Counted from the first letter of the stretch, positions 36,290 through 48,385 are shown. The stretch: DNA of 64,000 bases from Holothuria scabra (GCA_037179385.1 CM074195.1:29716222-29780221); one strand, 5' to 3'. The notes: generated from the letters alone by a model not told the origin. Numbers and translations: made by a program.

Positions 36290-37168
36290 TTTTGCAGATA
36301 TCAAAGGTTATTTGGGATTACTGGGTGTCAAAGTCTGAAAATCTGGTTAATGTGATTACTCTTGATCAGAAAGTCGGATAGATTTCATAATTAGTATGTG
36401 CATTGGTTATGGTCAGGATATGGTCCGCATTGTTTTTGGTGGAGGTCAAAGGTCATCTGGGGTCACCAGGGTTCCAAGTCTAACAATCTTGTTTATGCGA
36501 AATTTCAAGATAGGAAACTTGGATAGATTTCATATGTGGGTATTTGGATGGTTCATAGTTAAAAGATGGTCCCTATTGTTTTCAGTGGGGGTCGAAGGCT
36601 ATCTGCTGTCACCAGAGGTCAAATCTGGAAACATTGTTAACGTGATATCTTAACTTTGGAAGCTAGATAGAAGATAGATTTCATATTTGGTATACGGATG
36701 CGATATGGCCAGGAGATGCTTCATAACCTTTTTGTAGGAGGTCAAAGGTCACCTGGGGTCACTAGGAGTCAAAGTCTAAAACTTCTGTTAATGTGATATC
36801 TCATGGTTTAGAACTTGCAACATATTTTGGTATGTGGATTCATTATGGTAAGGTGATCGTCTCCATTCTTTGTGGCAGATGTCAAAGATCATCTGGGGTT
36901 AAAGTCTGTCAATCTTGTTCCGGTGATGTTTCAAGATAGCTTTATGTCTGTATGTTTGTCCATGTTTGTCTGTCTTTCTATCTATATATTCACCTATCTA
37001 TCTATCTGTCTATTTGTCTATCTGTCTGTCTCTCTGTCTATCTGTCTATCTGTGTATCTGTCTATCTGTCTATCTGTCTGTCTTTCTATCTATGGCTTTT
37101 AAAAGAAAAGATCATGGTGCATGATGGCCTATTCATGAAACTCTCAATGCATTTTTGCATTCTGGTTC
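36290..37168 (+). mobile_element. Half-site satellite element, unit D (right end present)
   Basis: About five diverged monomers (AGGTCAAAGGTCATCTGGGG at 36444, AGGTCAAAGGTCACCTGGGG at about 36740), then an expanded TCTG/TCTA tract (36950-37095), ATGGCTTTTAAAAGAAAAG, GGTGCATGATGGCC and a decayed terminal hairpin at 37137-37168 with AATGCA...TGCATTCTGGTT. The left end is missing. Upstream (36064-36103) are two G runs. Confidence 0.75.
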
Positions 37169-39505
37169 AGTGTTCATTTGCTTTACCAAAAGTCAAAATT
37201 TACCCGAGCCTCAATTTTTAAGTCCTGTTATCTATTGGCTCCATAACTCAAAGCACTCTTTCATCCAGTGACACTTCATCTAAAACATTAACACTTACCC
37301 TTTCCTGTAACATTATCTACAATTTATTTCACCGCACATTAGCTCCTATTAATTTATTATTTATAATTTATAATTTGTTTTCCCCTTTTCCCCACAGTAT
37401 CTGCATCACAAAGTTTCAATAGCACACTGCTCCGAGATGACCTCATCATCAGTAGTAAATAAAATTTTGTCAAATGTAAACGAATTTTAAATTAAACCGT
37501 TTGAACTTGGCATACAATTGAAAGATATCCCAATCATCCTTCATCCTATTACAGTTGTAAAACTGAAATTGCCTGATACTTTTCTTCATACTGCTGATTC
37601 ATCTCATTTAACCAAGTTGTCCCCAAATCTCCTGTCACCTGTCCCACGTTCCAAAGTTAAACTACTGCACCATTAGGGTTCTTGTTGGTTGATTATTCCG
37701 TTTGATATTATCCATTTTATTACTAGAAAGTGTTTGTTCAAATTGGCAATGGAACAAGCACGTTTAAAACGCATGTGAAGAAAGCTCACTATGACAGCAT
37801 GATTCTTGATGGATATAAAAAGCTGCATAAAGTAAAAACATTTGCTATGACTTTTACTCAAAAGTTTTCAATGTAGCGACCTGTGCAGATAAATATATAT
37901 TTGTTATAGTTGCTAATAGTTCTAAAGCTTCATCCGCTTTTGTTCATCATGAGGATTGTCATAACCCTTGACAGCAGCAGGTGGTGGTAGTACCCGGCTC
38001 TGAAAGTCTGCATGCACTTGCCATCAATATCAACATCACCGCCAGAAAAAATTTGTTTACCCCTGCTGGAATAAAAGTTTAAAGAGCCCATGACATGACT
38101 TAGTAACAACGATTTGCAATAATTTTCTGACACTATCTATCAACAAAAATAGCATTTATTTTAAAAAATTCCAACCCACGACAGAGAAATTCTCAAGTGA
38201 AAGGGTATCCCTTCCAGCACAACTGCTGAAAAATGTAAAAGTGCGTTGAACCAAGAAGGGCATCATCACAGAAACCCAACTTCACAGTGTATGTATTAAA
38301 ATGCTATGTTAAAGTAACATTTTGCTCACAGATTGCGTAGCATGTGACCGTTACTGGCCAAATAATTTCTGAATTATATCTGAAGAATGTCCCAGTATAA
38401 AGCCAAAAATATATCAAAATTTGAAATTCTCACTCCCAATTCCTCAAAAGAGGACTTTTGTCATTATTTACTCAAGCTGCCACTCACGTTAGGCCTATCA
38501 GTTTGAATTTTTGTTTCCAGCAATCTAGTCGATCTATGACTAGATTACAATTCTTTTAACCAGAAAAAGAAAATACTTCAACTCACATTCAATCAGATTG
38601 TTGAATAACAAGACTGATATCTCACCCGGATTCCGCTGAAAGACATCCCTCCCAAGTAAATTGGCCACAAACATCAATGTGGAGATCATACAATGGATCT
38701 ATTACTAGCATAGACTTCAAAATGCATGAAGTTGAAATATCTTTTATGCCAACTTATCGTTACAAAGTCATGTCATGGGCCCTTTAGGATTTCCTTAATT
38801 CCTTTTTTGTGTAAGCTCTTTCCAACCTACAAAATTTTTCTCAATTTTTTTCTCAAAGATAAAGTGACTGGTAGTTTTGCAGAAACGCGTTTATTTCTTT
38901 GTCATATCAGTTGCTTACGCTAATTTTAAACACTTTAGCTTTAATTATAATGCAATAAAAATTGAACAAAATTTTATTTCTAATTGCAGGGATCACAACT
39001 AGTCCTTTCCTTTGCTATATTCTTTACTTCTATTGACTGTTGTACGTGTGTTGCCATGACAGGTTCTCAACGTCGTACAGAAGTTATAATGTATCTCATA
39101 AAACGCTATTGAACTTTAATATACCTAGAAAAACTAAATGGAAGATATTAAACGGCAAAAATGTTAACGAAATAGAGCTCTTTAACCAATAAAGGGGCTT
39201 CCGCCAAGTAGACCTTCTGGGTAGGTAGACAAGGCATATTAAACTGTCGAATAAGAAGTGCCGGAACACAATCTCCCAATTCAATTACTAAACTTTGATT
39301 GCTAGGTCCCTTTGCTTCTATTGTTAGGCTCTTTGGACCCACTCTTTAGTTTAGAGAATCCGATCTTTTTCACGCAAGTAATCATCTCAGAACAAGTGTT
39401 GTTTTGTGCTTGACTCTTTTTAAATCAGTTTCGACAAGAAAAGGGACCTTTCGGTATCATTTGTGAAACATTTATTATGGAAACCACAATGCATATTTGT
39501 ATTCT
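37169..39505. other. Unassigned stretch
   Basis: AT-rich, ordinary texture. No exon, RNA or repeat signal could be supported. GAAACCACAATGCATATTTG at 39480 may be a decayed half-site-element terminal hairpin. Confidence 0.35.
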
Positions 39506-39768
39506 GGTCATTGACAATAAATGGACTAGAAATTTCTAATGCTGCCTGTCTTGCTTAGTAGAACCATTGAAAAAATAAGTATTCCTTCAGCCTTTTTGAC
39601 ATTTGTTAGTTCAGTGGGCTTTAATTAAACTGAAAACAATACAGAGGAAGGGATGAATGTTCGCTGGGTATGGGGATGTACCTTCGCAGGAGTAAACAGC
39701 GTCTGGACACATTTTAACCTTGTGATCTAGGGGAAAGTGCAACGTTTCCCAACTTGTTTAGTGGAAAG
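39506..39768 (+). repeat. Dispersed repeat R1, copy 2
   Basis: Diverged copy of 34330-34611 in the same orientation, sharing GGTCATTGACAATAAATGGA, AATGTTCGCTGGGTA and ACCTTGTGATCTAGGGGAAA. Confidence 0.65.
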
Positions 39769-40908
<1,140 letters not shown>

Positions 40909-41032
40909 CATAGTTATATGAATAAACATATACCGTGTGTTGGAAAATAAACTAAATAATGTCAATACGAAGTATAACGCTGTAATTCCAACGAAATGGT
41001 GATACACAAAGAAGAACACTACACAAATAACG

Positions 41033-41059
41033 TTTCGATTGCCCTGCAATCTTCCTCAG
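41033..41059 (-). ncRNA. Hammerhead-like hairpin 1
   Basis: The minus strand has CTGAGGA, one extra A, a perfect 6-bp stem GATTGC-AGG-GCAATC, then GAAACGTT. CUGANGA and GAAA around stem II are the conserved hammerhead core. The extra A before stem II is non-canonical, and the expected stem I pairing is weak here. It lies 3' of a PLE C-terminus, between it and a TA tract. Confidence 0.45.
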
Positions 41060-41100
41060 AAATGACCAAGACTGTTAAACTTGACGGACTCACTGAAGCT

Positions 41101-41270
41101 TTACTTATTGATTGAGTAAGGGGATAAAAAAGATGTGTCCCGATTAAGGCCAGTGCTGTGGGATTGGAGTTTGTGTATTAGCCGCTGTTCGTACAGCTTT
41201 CTGTTATTGCTACTGGCAAAACCTTGTTTGGCGATGAAACAACGGAGATTGAGGGGAGAGTGGCCTGGTG
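41101..41270 (-). pseudogene. Penelope-like element, C-terminal tail only (copy 1)
   Basis: On the minus strand about 55 codons read SNNRKLYEQRLIHKLQSHST then GLNRDTSFLSPYS and a stop. The pattern E..LI.KL.....GLNRD is the usual end of PLE proteins, just after the GIY-YIG endonuclease, and matches copy 3. It is truncated at its 5' side by the TA tract at 41273. Confidence 0.6.
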
Positions 41271-41272
41271 AA

Positions 41273-41273
41273 T

Positions 41274-41337
<64 letters not shown>

Positions 41338-41342
41338 CATAT
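41273..41342. repeat. (TA)n microsatellite, about 70 bp, with ATACAT interruptions at its ends
   Basis: Directly abuts the 5' break of the PLE tail. Confidence 0.95.
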
Positions 41343-41533
41343 AAGGAAAAATGGAAAACAGAGTGTGCATATAGATCCAACGAATGATTTATTGAAACAG
41401 AAATTTTCGCCGCCTCCTAACTGTGTTATGGAAATCAACCGTTACATACAAACAAGATAGAGTTGAATGCGTACAGTACTGTTTTCCATTTTTCCTTATT
41501 TATTACGTCCAACACACGGAATTAATTAATGCT

Positions 41534-41540
<7 letters not shown>

Positions 41541-41602
<62 letters not shown>
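41541..41602. repeat. (TA)n microsatellite, about 62 bp
   Basis: AT alternation with one phase slip (ATAATA). It forms the 3' border of PLE copy 2. Confidence 0.95.
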
Positions 41603-41604
<2 letters not shown>

Positions 41605-41704
41605 CCCAAAAAACAAGACTGGACAGAGTGCTCAATTCTGCAAGAAGAAGAGCAGATTCGACCATGTATTTATGCTGTAGAAGCAAACAAAACCCTACTT
41701 AAAG

Positions 41705-41731
41705 TTTCTCACAAATCAATGCGATCGTCAG
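41705..41731 (-). ncRNA. Hammerhead-like ribozyme core 2 (best match to consensus)
   Basis: The minus strand has CTGACGA, stem II TCGCA/TGTGA with loop TTGATT, then GAAAC. This fits CUGANGA-stem II-GAAA exactly, with no inserted base. Upstream CCC can pair with GGG found just after a possible AC/GT stem III and UA cleavage step, giving a plausible complete small hammerhead. It lies 11 bases 3' of the PLE copy 2 stop codon. Hammerhead motifs are known in PLEs; activity is not shown. Confidence 0.55.
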
Positions 41732-41741
41732 GGGATCTCGG

Positions 41742-42473
41742 TTAACAATGAACACACGCCTTCGCCGTTCTGGGTTTTAAACCATTGCCCGCTTGAGTAA
41801 CTTTCTTGCGTGTGTGGTGATGGCGGCATTGTGATAGAATCTGAGATCTTTTGTTCAAGAGGTTGGGGGAACGGTGATCGACTATAGCAAGTTTTTCAGC
41901 TTGACAAAGGTTACAAAAGCCAGATGGAGTTCTATGTGTGTTTGACTGTTCTAATATTTGCCAACGAATTGTAAAAGCCTGGCCGCTCCTCTTAAGGGAC
42001 CAAACGTGTTTAGAGAGCTCGGTTTCTTTTCCATGACGTTCTAAGTTAAAAGATTTCTTGTGGTTGTTGTACCTTTTCTTGAATGGGCCGCCAGACATGC
42101 TTATGTATGAGTGTGTGGCATCGTTACTAGTTACTTCTTTTCTGAGAAAAGCCCTGCAAACGTTACATTTGACTGTTTTACTGAACGGGGGGTTGAACCA
42201 AATGACCTTCCTGTGCCTTTGCTTCCTCTTTCGCTTTGGGGTTTGCGGGCTCTCAAAGGGGTACTTCAGTTTAAGTTGAAAGCCACTGGAGTCTAGTGTC
42301 TTTTGGTAGGCAGGCGCTGCAGCGTCAAAAACTGCTTGATTGCAAGAGAGCTCAGCAATACGTTTGTTTACAGCCATGGGGATGTTTTTAAGTATGTTGG
42401 GTGGGTGGTTTGACTGGGTATTAATGAACAGGGGGTCTCGCGATCGATGTAACGCTGTGTGTGTGTGACTCAC
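41742..42473 (-). pseudogene. Penelope-like element C-terminal half with in-frame internal deletion (copy 2)
   Basis: 243 open codons on the minus strand. Near the start FINTQSNHPPNILKNIP and KRIAELSCNQAVFDAAAP, then RKVIWFNPPFSKTVKCN, are the PLE region between reverse transcriptase and endonuclease. The GIY-YIG part follows (GGPFKKRYNNHKKSF, ETELSKHVWSLKRSG, LLNKRSQILSQCRHHH). The cysteine-rich linker between NPPFSKTVKCN and CRAFLRKEV is much shorter than usual, implying an in-frame deletion of roughly 50-60 residues. The YIG triplet reads YIS. The reverse transcriptase is absent. The frame is otherwise open, so the copy is either recent or the deletion is old but tolerated. Flanked by TA tracts on both sides. 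Confidence 0.8.
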
Positions 42474-42489
42474 TATTTTTCATCGCTTT

Positions 42490-42559
<70 letters not shown>

Positions 42560-42577
42560 GATATATAGATATATATG
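42490..42577. repeat. (TA)n microsatellite with TTTATAG/ATAG interruptions
   Basis: Adjoins the 5' end of PLE copy 2. Confidence 0.93.
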
Positions 42578-42744
42578 TCAACACATACCCGCGGCCTAAA
42601 CAAAGATCTTGGTCTTTTGAGCGACTCCCCCCTTCTGTGGTTTACAGGGAAGCCGGTTCTGTTTATTATTCTCGATAGGATTTGTATTTTTGTTTGTTTT
42701 TGTTTTGTTTCTTGTTGTTTCTAAATTTTTCTTCACTCCGCATT

Positions 42745-42784
42745 GACGCTGATGACGAAGACAGGTGTTTTTGAAATATACGTT
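42745..42784 (+). ncRNA. Hammerhead-like module 3
   Basis: Order on plus: GACG (stem I), CTGATGA, CG, stem II AAGACA-GG-TGTTTT, T, GAAA, TA, TA, then CGTT. GACG and CGTT can pair (one G-U), giving stem I around the core. The 'GAAA-NN-U-H' spacer matches a hammerhead with a minimal stem III, as in modules 4 and 6. It lies between two TA tracts. Confidence 0.45.
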
Positions 42785-42845
42785 CCTCTTATCTTGTATG
42801 TGCTCTAATATTGTCATATTTGTGGTGTTTTCTACTTATTCTTTC

Positions 42846-42871
42846 ATATATATATATATATATATATATAA
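42846..42871. repeat. Short (TA)n tract
   Basis: 26 bp of alternation. Confidence 0.9.
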
Positions 42872-43225
42872 GACGCTTATTCCCACCTTAGGGGGAAAAT
42901 TTATATCTGCTTGCAAATAGGGCGAAAAAATAACAATAAAATACATAAGGAAGAGGGTTCGCCCTGACGTCTAAACATATAAACTACGATATTTCAATGG
43001 CCAGCCATCCGTTCGTGTTAACATCTAGGTGTCCGTAAATTTGACAACATGGAAGTAATTGTATCTACTTTGTGAATCTAGGAGGGCGCACTTACCCGTT
43101 TACGTATTCCTATAGAAAAAGTGTGTAGAAACGTTGAGGCGAAACTTATATTTCACCGCAAAAATTTTTTCCCCCTTAGGTAGACTTTTCAACAACAACA
43201 TTCCACCTAAGTGCGGAATTAGTGC

Positions 43226-43306
43226 AATATATATATATATATATATGCATATATACATATACATATATATATATATTTATATATATATATATATATACAT
43301 ATATAA
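43226..43306. repeat. Interrupted (TA)n tract
   Basis: TA alternation with GCAT, ACAT and TTAT interruptions. It borders the 3' side of PLE copy 3. Confidence 0.92.
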
Positions 43307-43416
43307 AAGAATTAGAATGTCCGCGTGTACTCCGAAAAAATAACAATAAACGAAAACAATGAAAAACACAGTCAAAATTGACAAAAGGAGTACGATTCAG
43401 TATATATTTAATTAAA

Positions 43417-43458
43417 CTTGGAAATTTTCAGCTTCTCCTGAAGCCTTCGTCGGCCAAG
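43417..43458 (-). ncRNA. Hammerhead-like module 4 with intact stem I
   Basis: On the minus strand CTTGG is followed by CCGACGA, A, stem II GGCTTC-AGGA-GAAGCT, GAAA, ATTT and CCAAG. CTTGG and CCAAG are perfect complements, closing stem I exactly at the expected cleavage position (GAAA, two bases, U, H). The core differs from CUGANGA by U4 to C. Downstream of PLE copy 3, before a TA tract. Confidence 0.5.
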
Positions 43459-43691
43459 ACAGACCATACGACTAACATGAAAAAGTAAATTCAAATTTAC
43501 TGCACAGCCTATACTGACTAGTTACGTGGAAACATGCAAAAATTGGACAAAAGACATTGTAGTGAGTGTCGCGGTAGAGTAGACCCAGACAGACTCGAGC
43601 TAGCTAGCCGGCCTACATGCAAGAGTGAATTGGAAGTAAATACACAAAGAATGTTGAATGGACAAAAGGCATTAATTGGTCAAGAATCATT

Positions 43692-44110
43692 TTAGAACGT
43701 GTAATGGTTGAGTAGGCCCAAATCTCTATTGAGCCCCTTAGTGTGTGTATTTAATTTAAGGATAAAGTTTATTTCTGTACTTTAACGGTGACGGGGAGAT
43801 TGAAAGTTTGAACCAAGCAACACACATTTCAAATTTTGGAGGGAATGATTGGTCCGCCCGAAGTGTTCGGCAACTGGAAAACCGCGTGCATTGTCGCGGA
43901 TAGATTTCTTGTGGTTGTTAAATCTAAACCGAAACTTAATGTTAGTTTCTCCAACATAAAGACCTTTAGGGCACATAGTACAGTATAATAAATAAACAAC
44001 ATTCTGAGAATCACAGTCCAGATTGGGGGGTTTGATAAGAAACTTCGAAAAAGGGAGGAAAATTGGCGAGCCCTGGGAAATATGTTGGTTAACTTGGAGG
44101 ACCTTCTCAC
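43692..44110 (-). pseudogene. Penelope-like element, GIY-YIG endonuclease part (copy 3)
   Basis: In minus-strand order: NVVYLLYCTMCPKGLYVGET (the GIY...YVG core), then RFRFNNHKKSIRDNARGF, FPVAEHFGRTNHSLQNLKC, an in-frame stop near 43780, and INFILKLNTHTKGLNRDLGL ending at 43692. A frameshift lies around 44000. It is non-functional. Its N-terminal neighbour piece sits head-to-head on the plus strand (44127-44386). Confidence 0.78.
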
Positions 44111-44126
44111 CTAAAACTATAAAAAA

Positions 44127-44386
44127 TCGAGCGACCGCATTCCTTTAGTTTTAGAACACCAGCCCCTTGCCCATTCCCTTGCACGTACAATCAAACAGGA
44201 TTTTGCTCTTTTAAAGAATTACTCTTCCCTTCCTGCGAGCTTTAGCAAGCCACCTTTGTTAGCTCTTCGCCAGCCTCCCAATCTAAGACAATTGCTTACG
44301 TCTTCTAAACTTTCACCGTTATCCAAACCACCCCTAAGAAATATACCTTGCAATAAACCCCTCTGCCAAGTTTGCCAACATATTTA
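44127..44386 (+). pseudogene. Penelope-like element, segment between RT and GIY-YIG (copy 4, inverted relative to copy 3)
   Basis: The plus strand encodes PLVLEHQPLAHSLARTIK, PPLLALRQPPNLRQLLTSSK and NIPCNKPLCQVCQHI, the RPPNLR...PCN..C..C..I linker of PLEs. The frame stops being PLE-like at 44386 and runs without a gap into a half-site satellite monomer. The word CCAAGTT..CCAACATATTT at this junction also occurs, inverted, at the start of copy 3, marking the rearrangement breakpoint. Confidence 0.75.
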
Positions 44387-45480
44387 TTGTTTTTGGTGGA
44401 GGTCAAAGGTCATCTGGGGTCACCGGGGGTCAAGGTCCATAACTCGTCAACACGATATCTCAAAATAGGAATGCCTCACAGTTTTCAAACTTTAAATAAA
44501 GATGCGCCATATTGAGAGGAAGAACCCTATTGTTTTTGGTGGAGGTCAAAGGTCATCTGGGGTCACCAGGGGTCAAAGTCTGAAAACATCGTTAACACCA
44601 TATCGCAAGGTAGGAAACTTGAATAGATTTAATATTTGATATGTGGATGCATTATGGTCAGGAAATGGTCCCCATTGTTTTCGGCGGAGGGCAAATGTCA
44701 GCCGGGTTCACCGGGGTCAAAGTCTCAAAATCTCGTTAACGTGATATCTAAACATTGGACTGTCCGACACTTCTCTAGGTTGGTACAAAGATGTGCCACA
44801 TTGAGAAGGAGAACCCTATCGATTTTTGGTGGAGGTCAAAGGTTATCTGGGGTCACCGAAAGTAAAAGTTTGAAAACCTTGTTAATGCCATATCTCAAGG
44901 TAGGAAGCTTGGATACATTTCATATTTGGGAAGTGGATGCTTCATAGTAAAAAAATGGTGCCTTTTGTTTTTGGTGGAGGCCAAAGGTCATGTGGGGTCA
45001 CCGGGGGTCAAAGTCTGAAAACCTTGTTAACGATATATTAAGATAAGAAGCTTGGATACGTTTCATATTTGGTTTGTTGATGCCTTATAGTCTGAAGATG
45101 GTATTTTTTGTTTTGGCAGAGGACAAAGGTCATCTGGAGTCACAGGGGGTTAAAGTCTGAAATTTTGCTCATGCTCAACTCCAAGGAAGGAAACTTGAGT
45201 AGATTTCATATTTGTTATTTGGAAGAGTTATGGTCAGGAAATGCTATCTTTTGTTTTTGGTGGAGGTCATAGGTCATCTGGGCTCACCTGGGTCCAAAGT
45301 ATAAAAATCTCTTTACATCATATCTCAAGAAAGGAAGCTTGGATAGATTTCATATTTGATATGTGGATGTACTATGGGTAGGAGATGCTCCGATTATATG
45401 TGGCAAAGGTCAAAAGTCATCTGGGGTCAGCGAAGGTTAAAGTCTGTAAATATTTCTAAAGCAATATCTCATGGTAGTTG
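44387..45480 (+). mobile_element. Half-site satellite element, unit E (about eight monomers, no terminal modules)
   Basis: It begins inside a monomer (GTTTTTGGTGGAGGTCAAAG at 44389) fused to PLE copy 4. Monomers follow at ~145 bp with AGGTCAAAGGTCATCTGGGG cores at about 44399 and 44544, and diverged ones up to about 45410. Both ends are broken. Confidence 0.78.
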
Positions 45481-47119
45481 TTTTTGTGGTTGTCAAATGC
45501 AGAGATGCCAAGCAGCTCGGTTTAGGCGGAATTATTTCGATTTTCCACACTCGATTCCGCCATTACGAAAATCCTCCAAACATTCCGCTTTTCAGCCTAA
45601 AGGATCTTTGTCGAACACTAAACATCGTGAAAAGTCAAAACCGACACCTGATTGACGGACGCATCATTACTCAAAACTTAAAATCTAAGGAGTGTTAACT
45701 TTTGGTACCGACTACACGATGGTGTCATCCCATGCCCAGTAATATTGTTAGCTATGGACGGCTTAAGATTTCAGCAGATGCATGCTGAAGCATATCCTGC
45801 TTGGCAGACATATTTTGCACAAGTACTTGCACCTGCTTCTATATTTTGCACTACCTGTAGCAAAAGATAGTTACACACTCAACACCTGTTAAGTAGACTG
45901 ATCGGACTTAAACGGAAAATCTGTTAAAAACCTTGATTGGTTCCACGCCCCAGTGATTGCATACCTTCAGCCAATCACATTTCGCGACACGTTCAATGCA
46001 ACTTCAGTGTGTACGGCTAGCTAGAGGATGCAGCTAATTGCAACAATGGAACATCGTTAGAAAATTCGCCATTTGAATTATATGTGGGTGGAAAAGTAAC
46101 TAAATTGACGATATTCTACCGTGACGATTCTTTACATTAGGAAGAATTGAAAACTCAAAAGTTTCTACAATCTTGGACAAAACTAGATGGAACATCTCCG
46201 CTCCCCCATACAATGTTGGAGATAATAAAGCCAATTCGAGACGCACAATTTTCTTTGCGACCCAACATTGTCCTGGGGGACGGGGGTCTCGTTAGTCGCT
46301 ATTTTCTGTAGGACACAACTTTTTAAAGGGGGTAGAGGTCGTGCAAATAGTACTCGGCACCATAAACAACACAATGACGTGAGGTGTTCCAACAGTTTTT
46401 TTCCAAGATTGTAGCTCCCTAAACTAAAAAGTTTTGGCCGAAAATGTGTGGTTCAATTTAGCAAGTGGGCTAGTACTTTCTGCCTAGGCCTAACGTTAGG
46501 TCTATTTTGGGCTAGTCAACAACACATTTCTTTCACAAAGCAGGATCGAGTACTGAAGGGGGTCAACACTTGGCCAAGAACATCAAACATATTTACAAGG
46601 CATGTGTAAAAGACTCCTATACAACAATCTGCAATACTTTTGTGAGCTTTAGGTGTAGAAATTTTCTCTACGATGTTATTTTCATCAGTAGATCTTGGCA
46701 CTGTTGCCATTCCCTAACGTATAGCACATATATAAATTTTGAACCTATTCTTCCATGTATGTTTCTCTGTAATATCCTTAAGCCTACTGAGAAATTTAGC
46801 TGTGCAGTAGTGAATGTTTCCTTTCCTTTTTTTATTCTTAAGCTTCTACCAATATTTTATTGATTCTAGAACATGATATAAAGCATGCATCAGCATATTT
46901 TACTAGCAGAGTGGTAAAGTTTCTGCAGCGGGTGAAAACTTATAAAATTCATCAATATATACATTAGTGTTACGAGAAGCTGTCCAAAAGTTCTACTATA
47001 TAAATTAGTGTTACGTATTAGTGCCATTGCAAAATATTGTCTCGACTCTACAGTCTTTATGAGGTTGGTTCAAACATCTGCACTATATAGTATAATCTAA
47101 CTCTTGTTAACTTTGCATT
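45481..47119. other. Unassigned stretch
   Basis: Two CCAAT-box-like words (GATTGG near 45939, CCAATCA near 45974) about 35 bp apart could belong to a promoter, but no transcript was identified. No repeats recognised. Confidence 0.3.
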
Positions 47120-47416
47120 ATGGTTAAAAGATGGCCCCATTGTTTTTGGCAGAGATGAATTGTCATCTGTGGTCTCCAGGGGTCAAAGACTGGAAGCATT
47201 TTGAAATAAGATCTTTCAAGAAAGCTGTCTGTCCAGTTGTCTGTCTATCTATGTATGCCTTTTATGGAGGTCAAAGGCCATCTGGAATGACAAAATTATT
47301 TTTTGAACATGCTTGTATAACATTGGAATGAGAAGATAATGGTGCATCATTGCACTGTTTGAAACGGAACATTTTTATGTATCATCGAAACCTCATGCAT
47401 TTTTGCATTCTGGTTT
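47120..47416 (+). mobile_element. Half-site satellite element, right-end module (unit F)
   Basis: One or two decayed monomers, a short TCTG tract (CTGTCTGTCCAGTTGTCTGT), ATGCCTTTTATGGAGGTCAA, GAATGACAAAATTATTTTTT, GGTGCATCATTGCACT and the terminal hairpin GAAACC...TGCATTCTGGTTT (47387-47416). Same module order as 14860-15083. Confidence 0.75.
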
Positions 47417-47548
47417 AAGAATACCGAGGAAATAATCAAGCGAGAAGTTAAGTCTATCCTTCGACTTAATACCCCCGAACCCAGCTCAACAGGGAATTCT
47501 TTCATGAGCAACCAAGCGAGGGTTACTCCTAGCACTGTGTAAGCAGGG

Positions 47549-48138
47549 AGGTGTTAGGGTGGAAAGACAAAGTTTTATTGACTCTTTGGGGCAAATTTTG
47601 TTGCCGGCCGACAATAATCTTCCTTTTCTTCCCAAACGTACATGTACTGATGAACGTATGCATTTAGTACATGATCGTATGAAATCAGTACATGTACGTA
47701 AGCAAACAGTACATGAACGTATGAAATCAGCACATGATCGCAAGCAGTTAGTACAAGAACGTGTCCTATTACTACATCGCTTGTGGGTGAGCCTTTTGGC
47801 GGACTTCTGGTACGCCGAAAGGCTCAGTCTGTATGGCGTGCGGAAGAGACAATAATAACATAATGATATTACGTTTTTACATGTACAACGTGTGTTTTTA
47901 GATGTACAACGTGCAATTTAACACGTACATCGTAACATTAACATGATGAACTTATGGTTTTAGTACATGATGGTGTAAATTTACATCGTGATCGTATGAA
48001 GTTACATCATCGTATATTTTTGGTACATGATCGTGAAATTTTAGTACATAAACCTGTATTTTTAGAACATCATCATATTTGGTGATCCTTTTTGCGTGCC
48101 GTAAGAAATAAGGCTGTTTTGTCTCCACCCTAACACCT
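47549..48138. mobile_element. 590-bp TIR element filled by a 21-bp minisatellite
   Basis: The left end is AGGTGTTAGGGTGG and the right end is its perfect complement CCACCCTAACACCT, with GACAAA just inside both. From 47644 to about 48090 the interior is built from 21-bp units (starts at 47667, 47688, 47709, 47730 and 47751, exactly 21 apart) of GTACATGATCGTATGAAATCA type. Because 21 is a multiple of three, the plus strand reads as heptads (VHDRMKS, VHVRKQT, VHERMKS). A 13-bp stem GAGCCTTTTGGCG/CGCCGAAAGGCTC occurs at about 47791-47826. No target duplication was found, and the heptad frame is probably incidental. Confidence 0.65.
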
Positions 48139-48153
48139 TCATGGTGTTTTCGA

Positions 48154-48184
48154 CTGAGGAAGAGCAGTGGTGTCACCCTCGAAA
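48154..48184 (+). ncRNA. Hammerhead-like hairpin 5
   Basis: CTGAGGA, A, stem GAG...CTC (with GTG/CAC inside), then GAAA. Same layout and same extra A as hairpin 1. No convincing stem I. It lies on the left side of the TA tract upstream of the main PLE. Confidence 0.35.
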
Positions 48185-48264
48185 TATTTTTTAGATATTC
48201 TTGATCGTTAGATCCTAGTTGGAAATGAAAGTATCATTCTTCGTTTCGTTTTTTTTTTGTTGCA

Positions 48265-48385
<121 letters not shown>

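Noticed and set aside
36872..37221. Open frames rich in L-S-I-C-L-S-V-Y
   Set aside because: They come from the TCTG/TCTA microsatellite of the half-site element.
47559..47855. 98-codon heptad-repeat protein
   Set aside because: The repeat frame follows from a 21-bp minisatellite inside a TIR element, with no sign of selection or gene context.
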